Both the position numbers and the translations under genes were made by a program. Positions 20,322-32,177 of a stretch of 64,000 bases of DNA are shown in pieces. Within the stretch, counting starts at the first letter, position 1; each line of letters begins with the position of its first letter. Under the pieces are notes generated by a model. The model was not told where the DNA came from and made no database searches. It saw only the letters and a program-made list of their open reading frames with translations. Source of the DNA: Serpula lacrymans var. lacrymans S7.9 (Eukaryota; Basidiomycota; Agaricomycetes; Boletales; Serpulaceae); assembly GCF_000218685.1 (NCBI RefSeq), contig NW_006763296.1, forward strand, positions 1,694,907 through 1,758,906, in the 5' to 3' direction.

Positions 20322-22530
20322 TCAATACTCGCGTGGACCATCAGATTTACAGAATACAAAACCGCCTTCAAGACCGACGACGTCTATCGCAGTGTTTGTG
20401 TCGCGCCAACGTCCCACAAGGCTCTTGTTGTGGATATAACCTCTAAACATCCATCGACCATGACTTTCTTCACTATCGCCCCTCTATATAGAGTATATCA
20501 GAACACCGAGTCCTTCGGAATAAGAGGTATACATACCGAGATGCGGAGAAGCACTATCAGCCCGTCCCAGGGCCTGACCCTACCTACGTAGGAGTAATGA
20601 CCCCAGGCGTCGCCTTGGCGCTGGCTTGTCTACACATGGCCCATCAATCAGACATTAATGAAATAGAGAAAAACGAGCCTGGATGGAAGACATACCTCGC
20701 CTGTGATCAGGATATCGCGAACACCACTCGACCGATGCTCCACTGTGTCCTCCCACTCATCATCCGAAAGCACGTAAGACTCGCAGCTCGCTGGGCTCGA
20801 CGGCGCCACGCTCTCGGGTGGCACATCGGCACCGCCAGGAACCCACTCTGTTGCCATGGACTGAACCTTGTTGTGCACTTCCACTGAGTATGGGGTCGAG
20901 CGTTCAGGGCGATAAGTCTCGTATCTGACGTGTCGCTGAGTTGTCGGATCGTAGACGTTGATCCCATTCTATAACGCAATAAGGGTCAGTTTCTAAATGG
21001 ACAGAGGGTATGTGTACATACGGCATCGTGAGAGATAGTGGTCAGTCGAGGGAGCCAGGCGTTGAGCACGTTATCTCCCACATCATCTATGTCGTCCCAA
21101 GAACTGACAGGCTCTTCGGGAGCGATACAATGATGCTCCTCAAACCAACAGGAGAACCGTTCGTGTATGATTGGGACCGAATTAATTTGCGCCCGGGGAT
21201 TATTTAGAACAGTAAAATGATTTTCGACACCAGGAACCTAAGCGGAAGATGTCAATGGACGGTAATTGAGAGCTGAGTGGGGCGTGACAAACCAATATAC
21301 GGCCGTCCCACTGGCCACTCGCCAGACCTAATGAGTATACTTGTCCACTGAGTGGTGTATATTCCAAGAATGGATCGTAGCACGAGACAAGACGATACCA
21401 GTCTATATCACGCTGTTTGCTGCGCAAAGGAGCATCTTCGTCCTCGTCCTCGATATCAGGCACTGGCAAGGGGGATCTCTCGAAGAGTTGCGTTCGAGTA
21501 CCATAGTGAAACTCGTGGACATCCTCGATCGTCAGGCCTTCTAAACCTGCGGAGTTTGCAATGTTTCGATTGAGTGGGAGCGTGGCTGTGCTTGGATGTA
21601 AGGGACTCGTATCTTGCTTAAATTCGATGAGGATAGTGTAGTTGAGAATTACAGCCGGGGTAAGTAAAGGGACGGAAAGAGTGAGGGGACGTCCATAATA
21701 GTTAATTTTGGTGGCTTTTGGGGAAGGGCCAGAGGAGTGAGGAGCGATGTTGGTATGATCACACAGCGGCAAATTGAAGTGAGAATCAGGGGCATGAAGC
21801 GACGGATTCTATGTATAGAAGTTCAATAGCTATACACCACGCACGAGAGAATATGTACCTGGTGGCCGAGAACTAAAAACGGCTTTATTAGATGGAGCAG
21901 ACCGTCTCTTACGAGGGGTTGCTCGCGAGTGAGATCCTCTAGAACCAAATTGATTGATAATGGTTCCAAGAACGTACCCTATCGAAGCTTACCTCGAGTG
22001 GTGGACATCCACAACAGCCAGGTGGCCAAAGAAGTACCCTCTGTCTCTGTGAACCACCCACAGCTGGCGTTTTGAGAGTACATCCTAAAGGCGATGACCC
22101 GGCAGACCCAGGTACGGAGGTGCGCCCAGTGGAACAGATGACATTCGTTGCGACCATCGCTTTCGAGAAGCATGAGGTAAGCCATCCAGAGGTCATTTCG
22201 ATGGTGCCGGAGAGTGACCTCTCCACGCTTGATGCGCTTCAAGGTGGAGCAACGTCTGAGGAGCTCCTGTGCGAGGGCGGGTGTGGTGGACCACCTATCT
22301 GAGAGACGACGCTTGATGGCACTGGTGTCGAACTTGAAACGGAATATATCTGCATAGAGGTGGGTGTTGTTGGGATAAGATAGGTGGTTGTAGATAAAGC
22401 GAGAGGTGCAGAGGAGAGAGACGAGGTCGGTGGGGGGACCAAGGAGGGAGTCCGTAGCGACGAAGTAGGCGACACGCTCGAGGGCGGGGCGAGTGAGGGA
22501 CTCGAAGGGGGAGAGGAGGAGAAGATCCAT
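20322..22530 (-). CDS. F-box-like protein, 625 aa
   Basis: It is probably a substrate adaptor of an SCF-type ubiquitin ligase; the substrate is unknown. My 7-exon model (minus strand) is 22530-21993, 21938-21859, 21808-21293, 21237-21022, 20968-20696, 20629-20537 and 20483-20322, totalling 1878 nt. The N-terminus (LTRPALERVAYFVATDSLLG, then LVSLLCTSRFIYNHL) is a divergent F-box. Farther on are YSLGLASGQWDGRILVP, DAWGHYSYVGRVRPWDGLI and GYIHNKSLVGRWRDT. These are the tail blocks common in large Agaricomycete F-box proteins. An acidic run (EDEDED) lies mid-protein. The gene is convergent with TFB2. The family call is from the overall block pattern; the substrate-binding part is not a known repeat type. 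Confidence 0.8.
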
Positions 22531-23787
22531 TGGGAGAGTGGGAGGGAGGAGAGGAGAGAGAGAAGAGATGGATTATATATGAGATTTTTGGATGCGGCGA
22601 AGGAGAGTCGGGTTCGGATAAGTTCTCGAGATTATAATGTGTGATCGCCGCTCCCTTCTTATCCTTCCCGCCGTCACTGGGTGAGAGTCCGCGCAAGTCA
22701 CCGAGCTATTACCACATCCCCTCCATCGAGTACATAACAACGCGACCCTTGGCCACACAATACACACTTTCGCCATGTAATAGCACCACCGGCCACCCAG
22801 ACGTCCTGCACATCGACACAGAACACCCAGTTCCAACTCCGGTAGTCCCAAAGAGAGACGCCGGAAATTGCCGAGTGGGACTTGGGCAAGCGCACATAAG
22901 CCCGTGCGGCAGTGTCAATCCACAGACAATGGGTTTCATCTGCGTTCTGTCCGACGGTACCGCACACAAATCTCGTTCGCTCCATTTGCTCAGCCCACAG
23001 CTAACGTAAATACCAGCCAGATAATTCACCGTGTTCGTCATTTTCCAGCAGCTTCGAATGATACTGAGACTCTCTTCACTTCTTCTTCTGCGCTCATGCC
23101 CTTCCCTGCTCTGTTGTCGTCACTGGAACTTGCCGGCACACTGGCGCTAATTGCGCTCCAGCAGCCATGACTAGACCAGCCACGAGGGAGGGCAGGACAC
23201 GAATCAGACATTTTTACCCTCATTTCCGCGCCGCGCGTTTACCCACCACGGCTACCAGCAGATCGCAGACAACTACTCCAATCGTCCCACTTCTTCTCGC
23301 TTCCATCCATCCTAGGTACTAGCAGACCAGAACAGCTCCAATACATTGCTTTGGGAGCTTCCATTGCAAATTCAAGACGCCGCTTTTGCTGTGTCAATTC
23401 ACGGGCAGTACAAGACGTAAAACCGCAACAGATCTCATCATCATCCTATTGGCCAGACCCTCTCTCCAATGCAGCATAGTCGACATCCACACTCCGGCAT
23501 GTCCAGTATAAGAAGTTCGAAGACAGTATATAATATCCCAGAATAGTATAAAAACCGTCCTTCCCAGCGAATATCGCGGGTGCGCATAAACATCAAATGT
23601 CTTGGGTATCGGGAAAAGGTGTGTAAAACATCCTGATCTGAAGGTGTGATCTTGATGAAATACCACATAGCGCCCCTGGTTTACATGGGCCATCAACTTC
23701 TTTCGAATCCTTGACGTCAGGTTGGATAAATATGGTTTCTCTATATATCCGGTCAAAATACTCACCTTCATTTCCAGTGTTATCCGC
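22531..23787. other. Intergenic, promoter side of F-box gene; no gene assigned
   Basis: Overlapping frames of 90-125 codons exist on both strands (for example 22641-23009 plus, 22709-23041 minus, 23394-23771 minus). None has recognisable motifs or a convincing splice pattern. It includes the F-box gene promoter and the terpene synthase 3' flank. Confidence 0.4.
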
Positions 23788-24913
23788 CTATGGTACCGGG
23801 CCAGCCAAGCTTACCTCCCGCGTCCGTTTGATCTCTTTTCCAATTTTACCAAAGTACCGCTCGGTTTCAAAGCTCCAATGAAGCGATCCCACTATCCAAT
23901 CTTGTAAACCCAACACGTAACTTTCCACCTGTTCGTCGATTTCAGTTCCCCACGAAGGCAACGAGGCTCTGCTCGAGTCGAATCGATCGATGGCATATTC
24001 ACAGAGCTTTCCAACGGAATCTATTGCGGTTTGCAGGTCACATTCTTGCGTGTGCATGATGACTGCGATCATATTATGTGTGTCCCCTCGTGCCTGTTCA
24101 ACATTGTACGAGAATATATCCTGACAGGGGAGCGTCAACTTAGATCCCAAATAAAAGTTCACAGGTCTATACTTACATTTGACCAGGTAACTAAATCATT
24201 AGTGGCTTCATTGAGGTCTTGAATCATGGGATGATCGGCGACCTCGTCGGGAAGGTCGATGCCCGCTGCATATTCCATGAGAACGAACACAGGCTTGCAT
24301 CCACTGGTATCACGCCGCAGCGAGATGTATGATTCGAGGTCAGGAATATCCCCACGACTCCTATCCAGCGATTGCTGGGCCACCGCCTGGAAGAACATAT
24401 CGAATGCATTTAAGAATCGTCGTTGACAACGGGGTCCCGCTTTTCGGATCAGACGTTCCCAGAAACTAATCGGAAAATCGGCGCCGAATGAGATAGAAAG
24501 AAGCACAGACACGAGCAGAGATCTCACCTTTTAGCCATCTTACCTGCGACGGAGTCAGTTGCGTAGGATTCTGGATGATATAACACATTCATCACACAAT
24601 CCCTTAACCCGCGCGTGCCTTCGGTATCGAATTCATCACTCCAGTCATCAAGATTGAAAAGATAGTTCATAAAGTCAGATACAACACGCAGCTCTTCCGC
24701 GCCGCAATCTGGATAGCACATCGCAGTGAGCAGCCCAGCCTTGAGGCCGAGGAATTTTCGTTGACGCCTTTCGCTAAACTTGGCCCCTCCTATCATCCAC
24801 TGCTCAGACGCTGTTGCCACAGATTCGCAGTGTGTATTCAGTCGTAGGGGGAAGTGACAATGTGAGACGAGATCGGGAATGATGATCTTTTTGATGGGAG
24901 AGGTGGTCGACAT
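23788..24913 (-). CDS. Sesquiterpene synthase (class I terpene cyclase), 335 aa
   Basis: Cyclises a prenyl diphosphate, most likely farnesyl diphosphate, to a sesquiterpene; cytosolic and Mg-dependent. The 3-exon model is 24913-24528, 24465-24177 and 24120-23788, 1008 nt in total. It has the Asp-rich metal motif in LFNLDDWSDEFD (about residues 86-97) and the NSE/DTE-type triad in WSNDIFSYNVEQARGD, bridging exons 2 and 3. The product ends in the usual IVGSLHWSFETERYFG block. Length and motif spacing match fungal Cop/Omp-type enzymes. The stop falls just past a possible splice donor (GTAAGC), so an extra small C-terminal exon is possible. The product cannot be predicted. An aldo-keto reductase gene lies 1.8 kb upstream on the same strand, a plausible tailoring partner but not proof of a cluster. 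Confidence 0.92.
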
Positions 24914-26686
24914 GCTTGTTTCGAAGATGGTATATCGTGTACGCGAGAGGAGGACACTCGATAAGCACGGAACACAGGTGAGATGGTGCGAGATTGGCTC
25001 TTAGGAGGAGGATCATGCTGACAATCATTCACTTTTTGTATCCAAACGCCCGCCTCGTGCAGTTGGCGGAAATGACTTTTGGTGAACTGTCAGTTATTTG
25101 CCTTGGGGTGCGAACAGAGATACTACCGCCCTGACACTGGCACTTCCGGATCTCCACGGGCAACGCAGCTACATGGGAATGAAAAGATGCCACATGCTCT
25201 CGAGGGGAACAGACAGAAATACGGGGCGCATCTCTAGGGTCGCTGTCTATTGTTATACGAAAACGTGCATAGTTTACTGCAGGGTTTCTTGTTTTAGGGG
25301 GGGCGCAGTCCAAGCCTTGCACCCAGATATGATGATATGCGGGCCGTTTGAGGGAGTTATCAGCAAATTACGCATGACAGGCATGACAGACACGCCTCGG
25401 ATTGCTTTCTACTCGTATTGTACAGTCCTTTTTCACGGGCATTAATAGCCTGAGGCCTTGACGTCGACCATGTGTTTGGCCGTTGGCTATCGGATATTAG
25501 CTTTGTCGCTCAGGCGGTGCAGCTGCGAGGACCATGAATATCATAATGCATGGGAAAGGGTTTTCCACGAACACAGGGGGAGGTGCTTGCCAGCCTTGCT
25601 GCAGGCGTGTTGAGCGCTGAGCGCTTAAGGCGTTTTGCCAAAAGGATCAAGAGAGTTTAGTGCAAATACGTATGCTGTGAGGAGTGCCTGGACATAGGTA
25701 CAGCCTCTCATATATGATGGCATCTCACTTATCCATTGATCGGAGACCTTGGCCTTCTGGAACAAGTAAATGCGTTCCAACAGCACGGTTCAACTCAAAC
25801 ATTCTAATTGTCGAAAGGCTTTCCAGTACTTCCTCCGTTTCTTTTCATTTTGTACATTGTTTGTGTGTCCCATCATCGCTCCATGCGAAGCGATTTCATA
25901 CAATGCATAAAGGTATACCGTACCAGCTACTTGGCGGCGACTTTTTTTTTTTTTTTTTTGATCCTAGTTAGACTCTTATCAAAATTTATTTTCGCATCAG
26001 CTCACCGAGGATGACGCCCGGGATATTTCAGGTTAGGCAAGAGCCCTATGACCTCCAAGTGATTGCTCCGCTCCTGCCCCAGAACTCGGCGCCATGACTC
26101 GGGATCTGTGTCTCGAGTAAGTACTTAGCTCCTTCATATGCATATGTAATCAAAATGAAATCAAACACGTACTCGAACAGTGCATCTTTCCGTACCTTTT
26201 ATTATTGTATTTTCTACGCTTACGGTGTGTCGGCCAGACCGGAACGTGAATCCGAATCGTCAAACCATAAGAGTCAAACATATATCCTCCCGAAACAGGA
26301 ACAGACTGGGAGCAGATATATATTGCAGTTTCCATTGGTGGTTAGCATCTCCCCAAGTCATAACGTGCTCCACATTCTCAACTCAAGTGGTATTGTGAGT
26401 CCGCGGATCAAGTGTATTCGAATTAGCCCCGTCTGTGGCAGCATCTTAAGATTAGTGCTGATACCATGACAGTAATACGGAACTTGAAGTATTTTTACAT
26501 TACTCAGAAATGTGTGCGTTGATACAGGGAAAAATTAGGGTTGTTCGTACGAACTTAGGCTGCGGTGGGATGGATATTACATTCTGGATCCTCGTGACAA
26601 TGCGAATAGGACATAGTTTATTTATCGCGAGTCTAATCTTCAATTGTTACAAGGTGATTTACTCGTGCCATCATGTGAGAGACGGA
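24914..26686. other. Intergenic between terpene synthase and AKR genes
   Basis: Contains the terpene synthase promoter. A T-tract of about 18 lies at 25941-25959. No ORF with recognisable content was found; the longest frames are about 115 codons without motifs. Confidence 0.4.
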
Positions 26687-28024
26687 TCAAGGACAATGAG
26701 TAGGATCCCAGTCAGTCACTAGTTCTATATAGAAAAAACGTCCATATTCATATATATATGAAATGAAGATGGTGCTAACCTTCATCGAGAGAGTCCAGAT
26801 GAGAGATTTCTTCGTCCTCAAGCGAAAAGTCAAATATTTTGGTGTTGGAAACGATTCGCTCCTTAGACGACGATTTCGGGAGCGGCACATACCCCTGTTT
26901 AGGGAGATAAGCGGGTATCCAACGCATACATGCAGCTATCTTGAGAACTGCGTACCTTCTGGAGAGCATAGCGGAGAAGAATTTGGGCCGGTTCCTTGTT
27001 GTATTTCTGTGCCAGGTTTGCGATAGAGGGGTGCTTAAATTTCATCCCACGAACCAGGGGAGCCCAGGCCTGTGTGCACTCTTCGCATTAAAAATGGGAA
27101 CTCACCGACCATGTCAATGTTACGTGCCTCTAGAAAAATCTCATGCGCCTTGCAAAAGGCAACTACATCACTTCGGGTCATGAATGGATGCAGGTCAATC
27201 TGTCGCATAATAGACAGGTGCGTTAGCGGAACAAAATGGAGTCCGAGCATCGGCACAAACTTGAGTGATGACGGGCAAAGGCCCGCCAGCGTCAACTATC
27301 TCTTGCATGTGTCCTACACCAAACGTGCTAATGCCAATACTCTTTAATTTCCCCTCTTTCTGCGCGTCGCAGATAGCTTGCCAACTTTCCTTACGGGCCT
27401 GAGGGCCACCCAAAGGGCCGTGAATGAGGTACAGATCTATGTAACCCAAGCCACATTCATCCAGGGACTTTTGGATGGACTTGGTGACGCGGCTATAACC
27501 ATTATTGAGTTTTAACTTGGTTGTGAAGAAGATATCTGAGCGAGGAGTCCCCGTCTCTTTGCAGAAGTCCAGAATAGCCTGTCCACACTCGCGCTCGTTT
27601 TCGTACCACGCAGCAGAGTCCTATCGGAGTTAATGTGTATTTCAATACGCTATATGGTATGAATGGAGCAATAGATCGTGCTTGGACTACTTACGATGTG
27701 CCGATATCCGACCTGTTAGCCAATAACGATAGGGTGATCAAAAAGGCATTGTTAAAGAGTTATTGCCTCCGACGAGGACGCACCTCTAATGCCCACCTGA
27801 CAGCCCGATATGCTTCTTCACCATCCATCTCATAAGTTCCTTGAAACGGCGCTCTGTTAGTGCTGTAGTGAACTTACACCATATCAATCAACTCACCGAA
27901 ACCTAGTACAGGTATTTCATTGCCATCACGGAGCTGGTGATACCATTAATCAGATGAATTACGTCAGGACGCCTTCAATGACGGGACCAACCTTGAACTT
28001 GGACTGCAAGGAGAGCGCCGACAT
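26687..28024 (-). CDS. Aldo-keto reductase, 280 aa
   Basis: NAD(P)H-dependent carbonyl reductase fold. My 9-exon model is 28024-27992, 27933-27897, 27839-27784, 27712-27695, 27620-27261, 27199-27128, 27069-26956, 26894-26780 and 26724-26687, 843 nt. The AKR catalytic tetrad is visible: Asp in RHIDSAAWYENE, Tyr in WYEN, Lys in TTKLKLN, His in LYLIHGPLGG. QIDLHPFM, YIPLPKSS-like YVPLPKSSSKERIV and VTDWDPTHCP are also present. Intron 6 (27127-27070) only fits as a GC-AG intron (GAG|GCACGT). Both tiny exons (37 and 18 nt) are required to keep the frame. The substrate is unknown; its neighbour is the terpene synthase. Confidence 0.88.
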
Positions 28025-29401
28025 GCTTGCACTGCGGATGTTACTTGATAGTTGTCGATGAACTTGATGAAGGCGTCGTGGGAAGCTGGTAGTAGTTATC
28101 TGATGGTGTCCACTTGCTAATATTTTCCACATAATCGATGGTATCTAAATTTCCGATGTAGTGCAATTGCCATCAATGTCAGAACTAGTGCTGGTCATCA
28201 TTTGCATACAGCAGCTTACCGCCATCATGGAATTGCGCAATGGTAACGCATGGAAGCGCGCGTAGGATGCCGAGGCGGAAGGCCACAGACCTCTCGCAAA
28301 CCTTCGAGTCCCTGTATATTTTGGAACTGGTTAAATGATCCACTCATAAATCGTTTGCCAGAGAAAAGTTATCAAGTTCCACGTGCCAATACGAAGTGCA
28401 AACCACTATACACGTTGAAGTCTGCAAGCGCACTCCCAGGGTAATAACATGATCGCCGACAGTGGTCAGCATACGCGCCATTGAGTAGTTGATATCGAGA
28501 GCATAAAACTGAATCAATTCTGACTTGCATGACTCAAGACACGAGCGAAAGAGGACAACAAAATATGATTGATTGAACAAACTACATGTACAATACATCA
28601 CTGCAACTAGCCAACAAAATGTATGAGCAAACTAACCTGCAGAGAAATACGTTAGCAACAGTTTGTGGCAAATGTGTATCAGGCTGCTTTTAAAGATCAG
28701 ACATCCAAAGGAAGGTCATTCACGACCCTCATCGCGCCGACCCCCGCTTTCCATTTAGCGCACTCAAAGAGCGGCCCACGCTCGACTGTGCTTTTGGGTT
28801 CACACAGTACGAGGGGGAGTGTAAATGTTCCGCATTGGGGGAGTACTCCAAAGGAGGGCACTAGAGTGGAAACTGCGAATATACGGAAATTTTCATCGTA
28901 GAGAACGGCAGCCAAGGCAACCGACAGGAAGGAAACGACGCTCACCATTCATTCACAAGAAAACTGATCATGAAGAATAAGAGGATCTGAAAAAACGAAG
29001 GGACACAATCAGTTAAAGCTCAATCGACGCTTCGACAGAAAGTATCAGACAAAATGGCACTGGCAAGTACACTGTGCGCTCCGTAGAACGCGTGTTCGTT
29101 GCGAACGAACAGCTCTATTTCTCGGCATGGTCGTGTAGGACGGGGAAGAGAATAAAGTCATCCTTTAGATGAAAAGTGAAATAGACACTCACCAAAACAT
29201 AAGATGGGAAAGAAACAACATGCTAAATAAGATGCGATATTTCAAAATTTATAGTCGGGCAAAGTTTGGTAAAAGTTTGGCAGGTGGTCTGTGCGCAGCG
29301 CTTATGTAATACCCTATAATGCTACCACTGGAACCTTTGTACAACCCAGACACAACCACAACCAACGCCTAAATCAAAATTTACCTCTCTAGGTACCCAT
29401 C
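28025..29401. other. Intergenic with unassigned minus-strand coding-like fragments
   Basis: Minus-strand fragments look coding but cannot be joined. They are a hydrophobic N-terminus at 28948-28697 (MVSVVSFLSVALAAVLYDEN, signal-peptide-like), a frame at about 28540-28440 (YSMARMLTTVGDHVITLGV), and frames near 28170-28030 (GNLDTIDYVENISK, then HDAFIKFIDNYQ). They suggest a decayed or intron-rich gene of unknown family just upstream of the AKR. Not confident enough to call a gene. Confidence 0.3.
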
Positions 29402-31139
29402 ATGCCTGCGGTGGGTGTCGATCAACCAACGCCCGTAGTTCCAGAACGACGACGAAGACAATCTCCAGAGATTATCGATGTGGATTTACTCGATGATGAT
29501 GATATTCTCCAGGTGACAGGACATTCACCACAAAGAAGACGGCTTACGGATGGTGCGAGTTCGGTGTCTGCTGGGCGAGACTCCATACTTGTGCTCGACA
29601 GCGATGAGGAAAGAGACATCCAATTTATCGGGAGTAATTTCTCTCCACCGCGAATGCGGTCAAGTGAGTGGATCTATTTAATCATTGCAACTAAGACTCT
29701 GGCTAACAAACTAGTTTACTCATAAAGACAATCGTTCCCGCATCTTTTCTCCACCACCACACATACAGCCAGATGTCATTCCACCTGTCCCTCCTGTGCC
29801 ACCGCAATTCGTACCTATGCGGCGGAGACCGCCTCCTTTTCCCAGGAATCCCACAGACACATCCGGTGTCGTTTTGCCCAATGAACACCCGTTTCCATTT
29901 GAGGCAAGCTTTAGACCAGCTGCTCGGCGAAGAGAGAACCCGTCTGCACCAATTCCTCCCCCTGCCGCCGCACGTCCTTCACACCATGTTCCACCAATGG
30001 GGTTTGGCGGTGCCTTACTAGCAATGACAAGACATGCCCTTGGTAATGGTAGTCGGTCTAACGATGACGATGGGATGGCTAGGAGACGACGCTTTCTCTA
30101 CCCCCCCACAGCAGTGGGCATGTTCAGACGTTGGGGTGGATTTGATTATAACCCCGATGCAGTAGCTGATTTTGAGGACGAGGCTTTTGCGTTCCTCGCT
30201 GACGACGATCCCGATCGTCCATTCTATCATTACACTGGCGGATCATTAGCGGCCAAACCGGTAGAACCTGACTACAAACCTGAGTTCACCCACCCAGATA
30301 AGCCTCCACCTGGATTTACTTTTGATTTTGCCCCACAATCGTCTGCGCCTTCCACGCCCCCATCGAATTCCCGCTCAGTCATCGTAGTAGATGACTCTCC
30401 GGGTCCAAGCAGTGCTAGTAGCAGCCTATCTGAGGAAGCAGGTGTCACTCTCGCTTGTGCTCATTGTCGTGATCCTCTTATATTGGGTGGTGCTGATGTT
30501 GCAGAGGGAAGGAGTGGAAGAAAACTATGGGGATTACGGTGCGGCCACTTGCTTGATGGCAAGTGTGTAGATGGCATCATGAAACCAGCCATCCCGGATC
30601 CACCTCCTGAATTTGACTTGAAACCCGACGTCAAAGGCAAGGGTAAGGCTAATGCAGAGGCATCGTACTGGGGTCCATTATTTTCAAATCCCGTCACTCC
30701 TTCGAAAGGCAAAGGCAAAGCGGTTGAAAATGAGAATCAGGATCGTGATGTGGCTACAGATACGCATATATCCCCTTCACACCCCCAACCTCCAGATGGA
30801 TCTATACGGTCTCGTCTCCGTCCTCGTCATCCACACTCTCCCAATGCAATGCACTCTACGGTTTCTTATGACTTCCCAGCTTCCCCGTCACCGAACCGTA
30901 TATCGGGTCGGTCTGGACCCAGGCGAAGAGGTCCAGCTAATGCCAGTCCTAGCGGGTTCGGTTCACTCCGATATCGTGGGAAGGGTAAAGGGAAGGGCAA
31001 GGCCAAGGGGCCTACCATTGAGGCTGAACATGAATGGAGATGCCCTGTTAGTGGCTGCGAACAAATCCATGTTAGCCTTCTCATCGACGGAAAATGGACC
31101 GCGGACAAAACAAGGGGTGCCATCGCTGTTTTCGTATAA
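29402..31139 (+). CDS. RING-like zinc-binding protein with SUMO-interaction-like motifs, 557 aa
   Basis: Two exons, 29402-29663 and 29728-31139 (1674 nt, 557 aa). Three short hydrophobic-acidic motifs resemble SIMs: EIIDVDLLDDDD (about residues 21-32), SILVLDSDEE (about 60-69) and SVIVVDDSPG (mid-protein). A split Cys/His array follows: LACAHCRDPL, then LRCGHLLDGKC, and at the C-terminus WRCPVSGCEQ. This is the C-x2-C / C-x-H / C / C-x4-C order of a RING with a long low-complexity insert rich in KGKGK repeats. SIMs plus a RING are the signature of SUMO-targeted ubiquitin ligases (Slx5/Slx8, RNF4). That function is inference; the RING is divergent and may not be catalytic. Confidence 0.8.
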
Positions 31140-32177
31140 TCTCATCGATGACATTATCACTGTCTTGTCTCGTGGGTTTTTTTATGTGTCGTGTTCGAAT
31201 AGAATCTAATTTTTTTTTCGCAAGGCCGCTTGCTTGCGATCTACGCAACGGAACCTGGAGTAACATCGCAAAATTTAATATTACTTTGTTTTCTCGACAT
31301 CTTGTTCACGGCATTTGCCTGCTAAACCATCATCGCAGCTGATGTTTAATGTATCACATTTTTCTCACCTTCAATGGTCCGGCTTTGTCGCTCTCCTGAT
31401 AAACTTGAGCTCTGCACGCGCAATTGATCACGGTACGTGTTTGACTCCCACTCGTTGTGCATAACACCCCTTCAGCCTTGGCTTGATGGCTCTTTCATCG
31501 AATCGAAAATGTCTGGATTGCTGTTACACTATCTTTGGTTGGTAGTCACGCTCTCGATGCTCGGACCGTATGAACAAACAAACAAAAAATACAATGTTCT
31601 GAAGTCGCAGAGTATGGCTTCTCATCTATTTATCCTTGCACTGGCTGTCAAAGTGTTCAAAGCCCTGTAACTGCTCTATGGGTGTTCTGTTTTCCACGTT
31701 GATTCTCGAAGATCACCAATAACGCACCGTCACGAGTTGGGCACGAGTCACGAACGTGACGCGATTTGGCCTCATGGCATTCCGAGTCAAGAAAGTCTGG
31801 CCAGCCTCCTACAACGTGGTCCTTGTCTTTCGATTTTTTTTGTTCGCTGAACCCAAACAGGACGGGATATGCATTCGTCGAGGCGCAGAACATCATTGTG
31901 CGCTCAAAATGCGATCTGGCACGAGCAGGATGCATGTTCACCCACTATAATCGGCGCTTTCGATCAAGACTATTACACCGATACTTATATGTCTGTACTC
32001 GCTTGTTTTTCTCAGTCGTGTTTATGATCTAGCCGGGCTGCGATATCTGTGTTCTGCAAACTGCTCTGTTCCTCGTGGCCAGGTTTCTCCTTCACCTTCA
32101 ACACTATCAAGGCGCAAGCTTTCCATGATATCGACGACACGATCTCTGAGCCTCATTTACAGCAAATAGACCCATCG
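31140..32177. other. Intergenic, no gene assigned
   Basis: Frames under 95 codons on both strands without motifs. T-rich stretches (31210-31218) follow the RING-like gene and may be its 3' end region. It contains the promoter of the gene starting at 32178. Confidence 0.45.

Noticed and set aside
22295..22696. Minus-strand frame rich in Pro/Ser/Arg over the F-box start
   Set aside because: Shadow frame of the first F-box exon; the F-box frame explains the sequence and is supported by the full 7-exon model.
23394..23771. Minus-strand 125-codon frame as an extra terpene synthase exon
   Set aside because: Sesquiterpene synthases end shortly after the LHWSFETERYFG block; the frame has no homology I recognise and would make the protein far too long.
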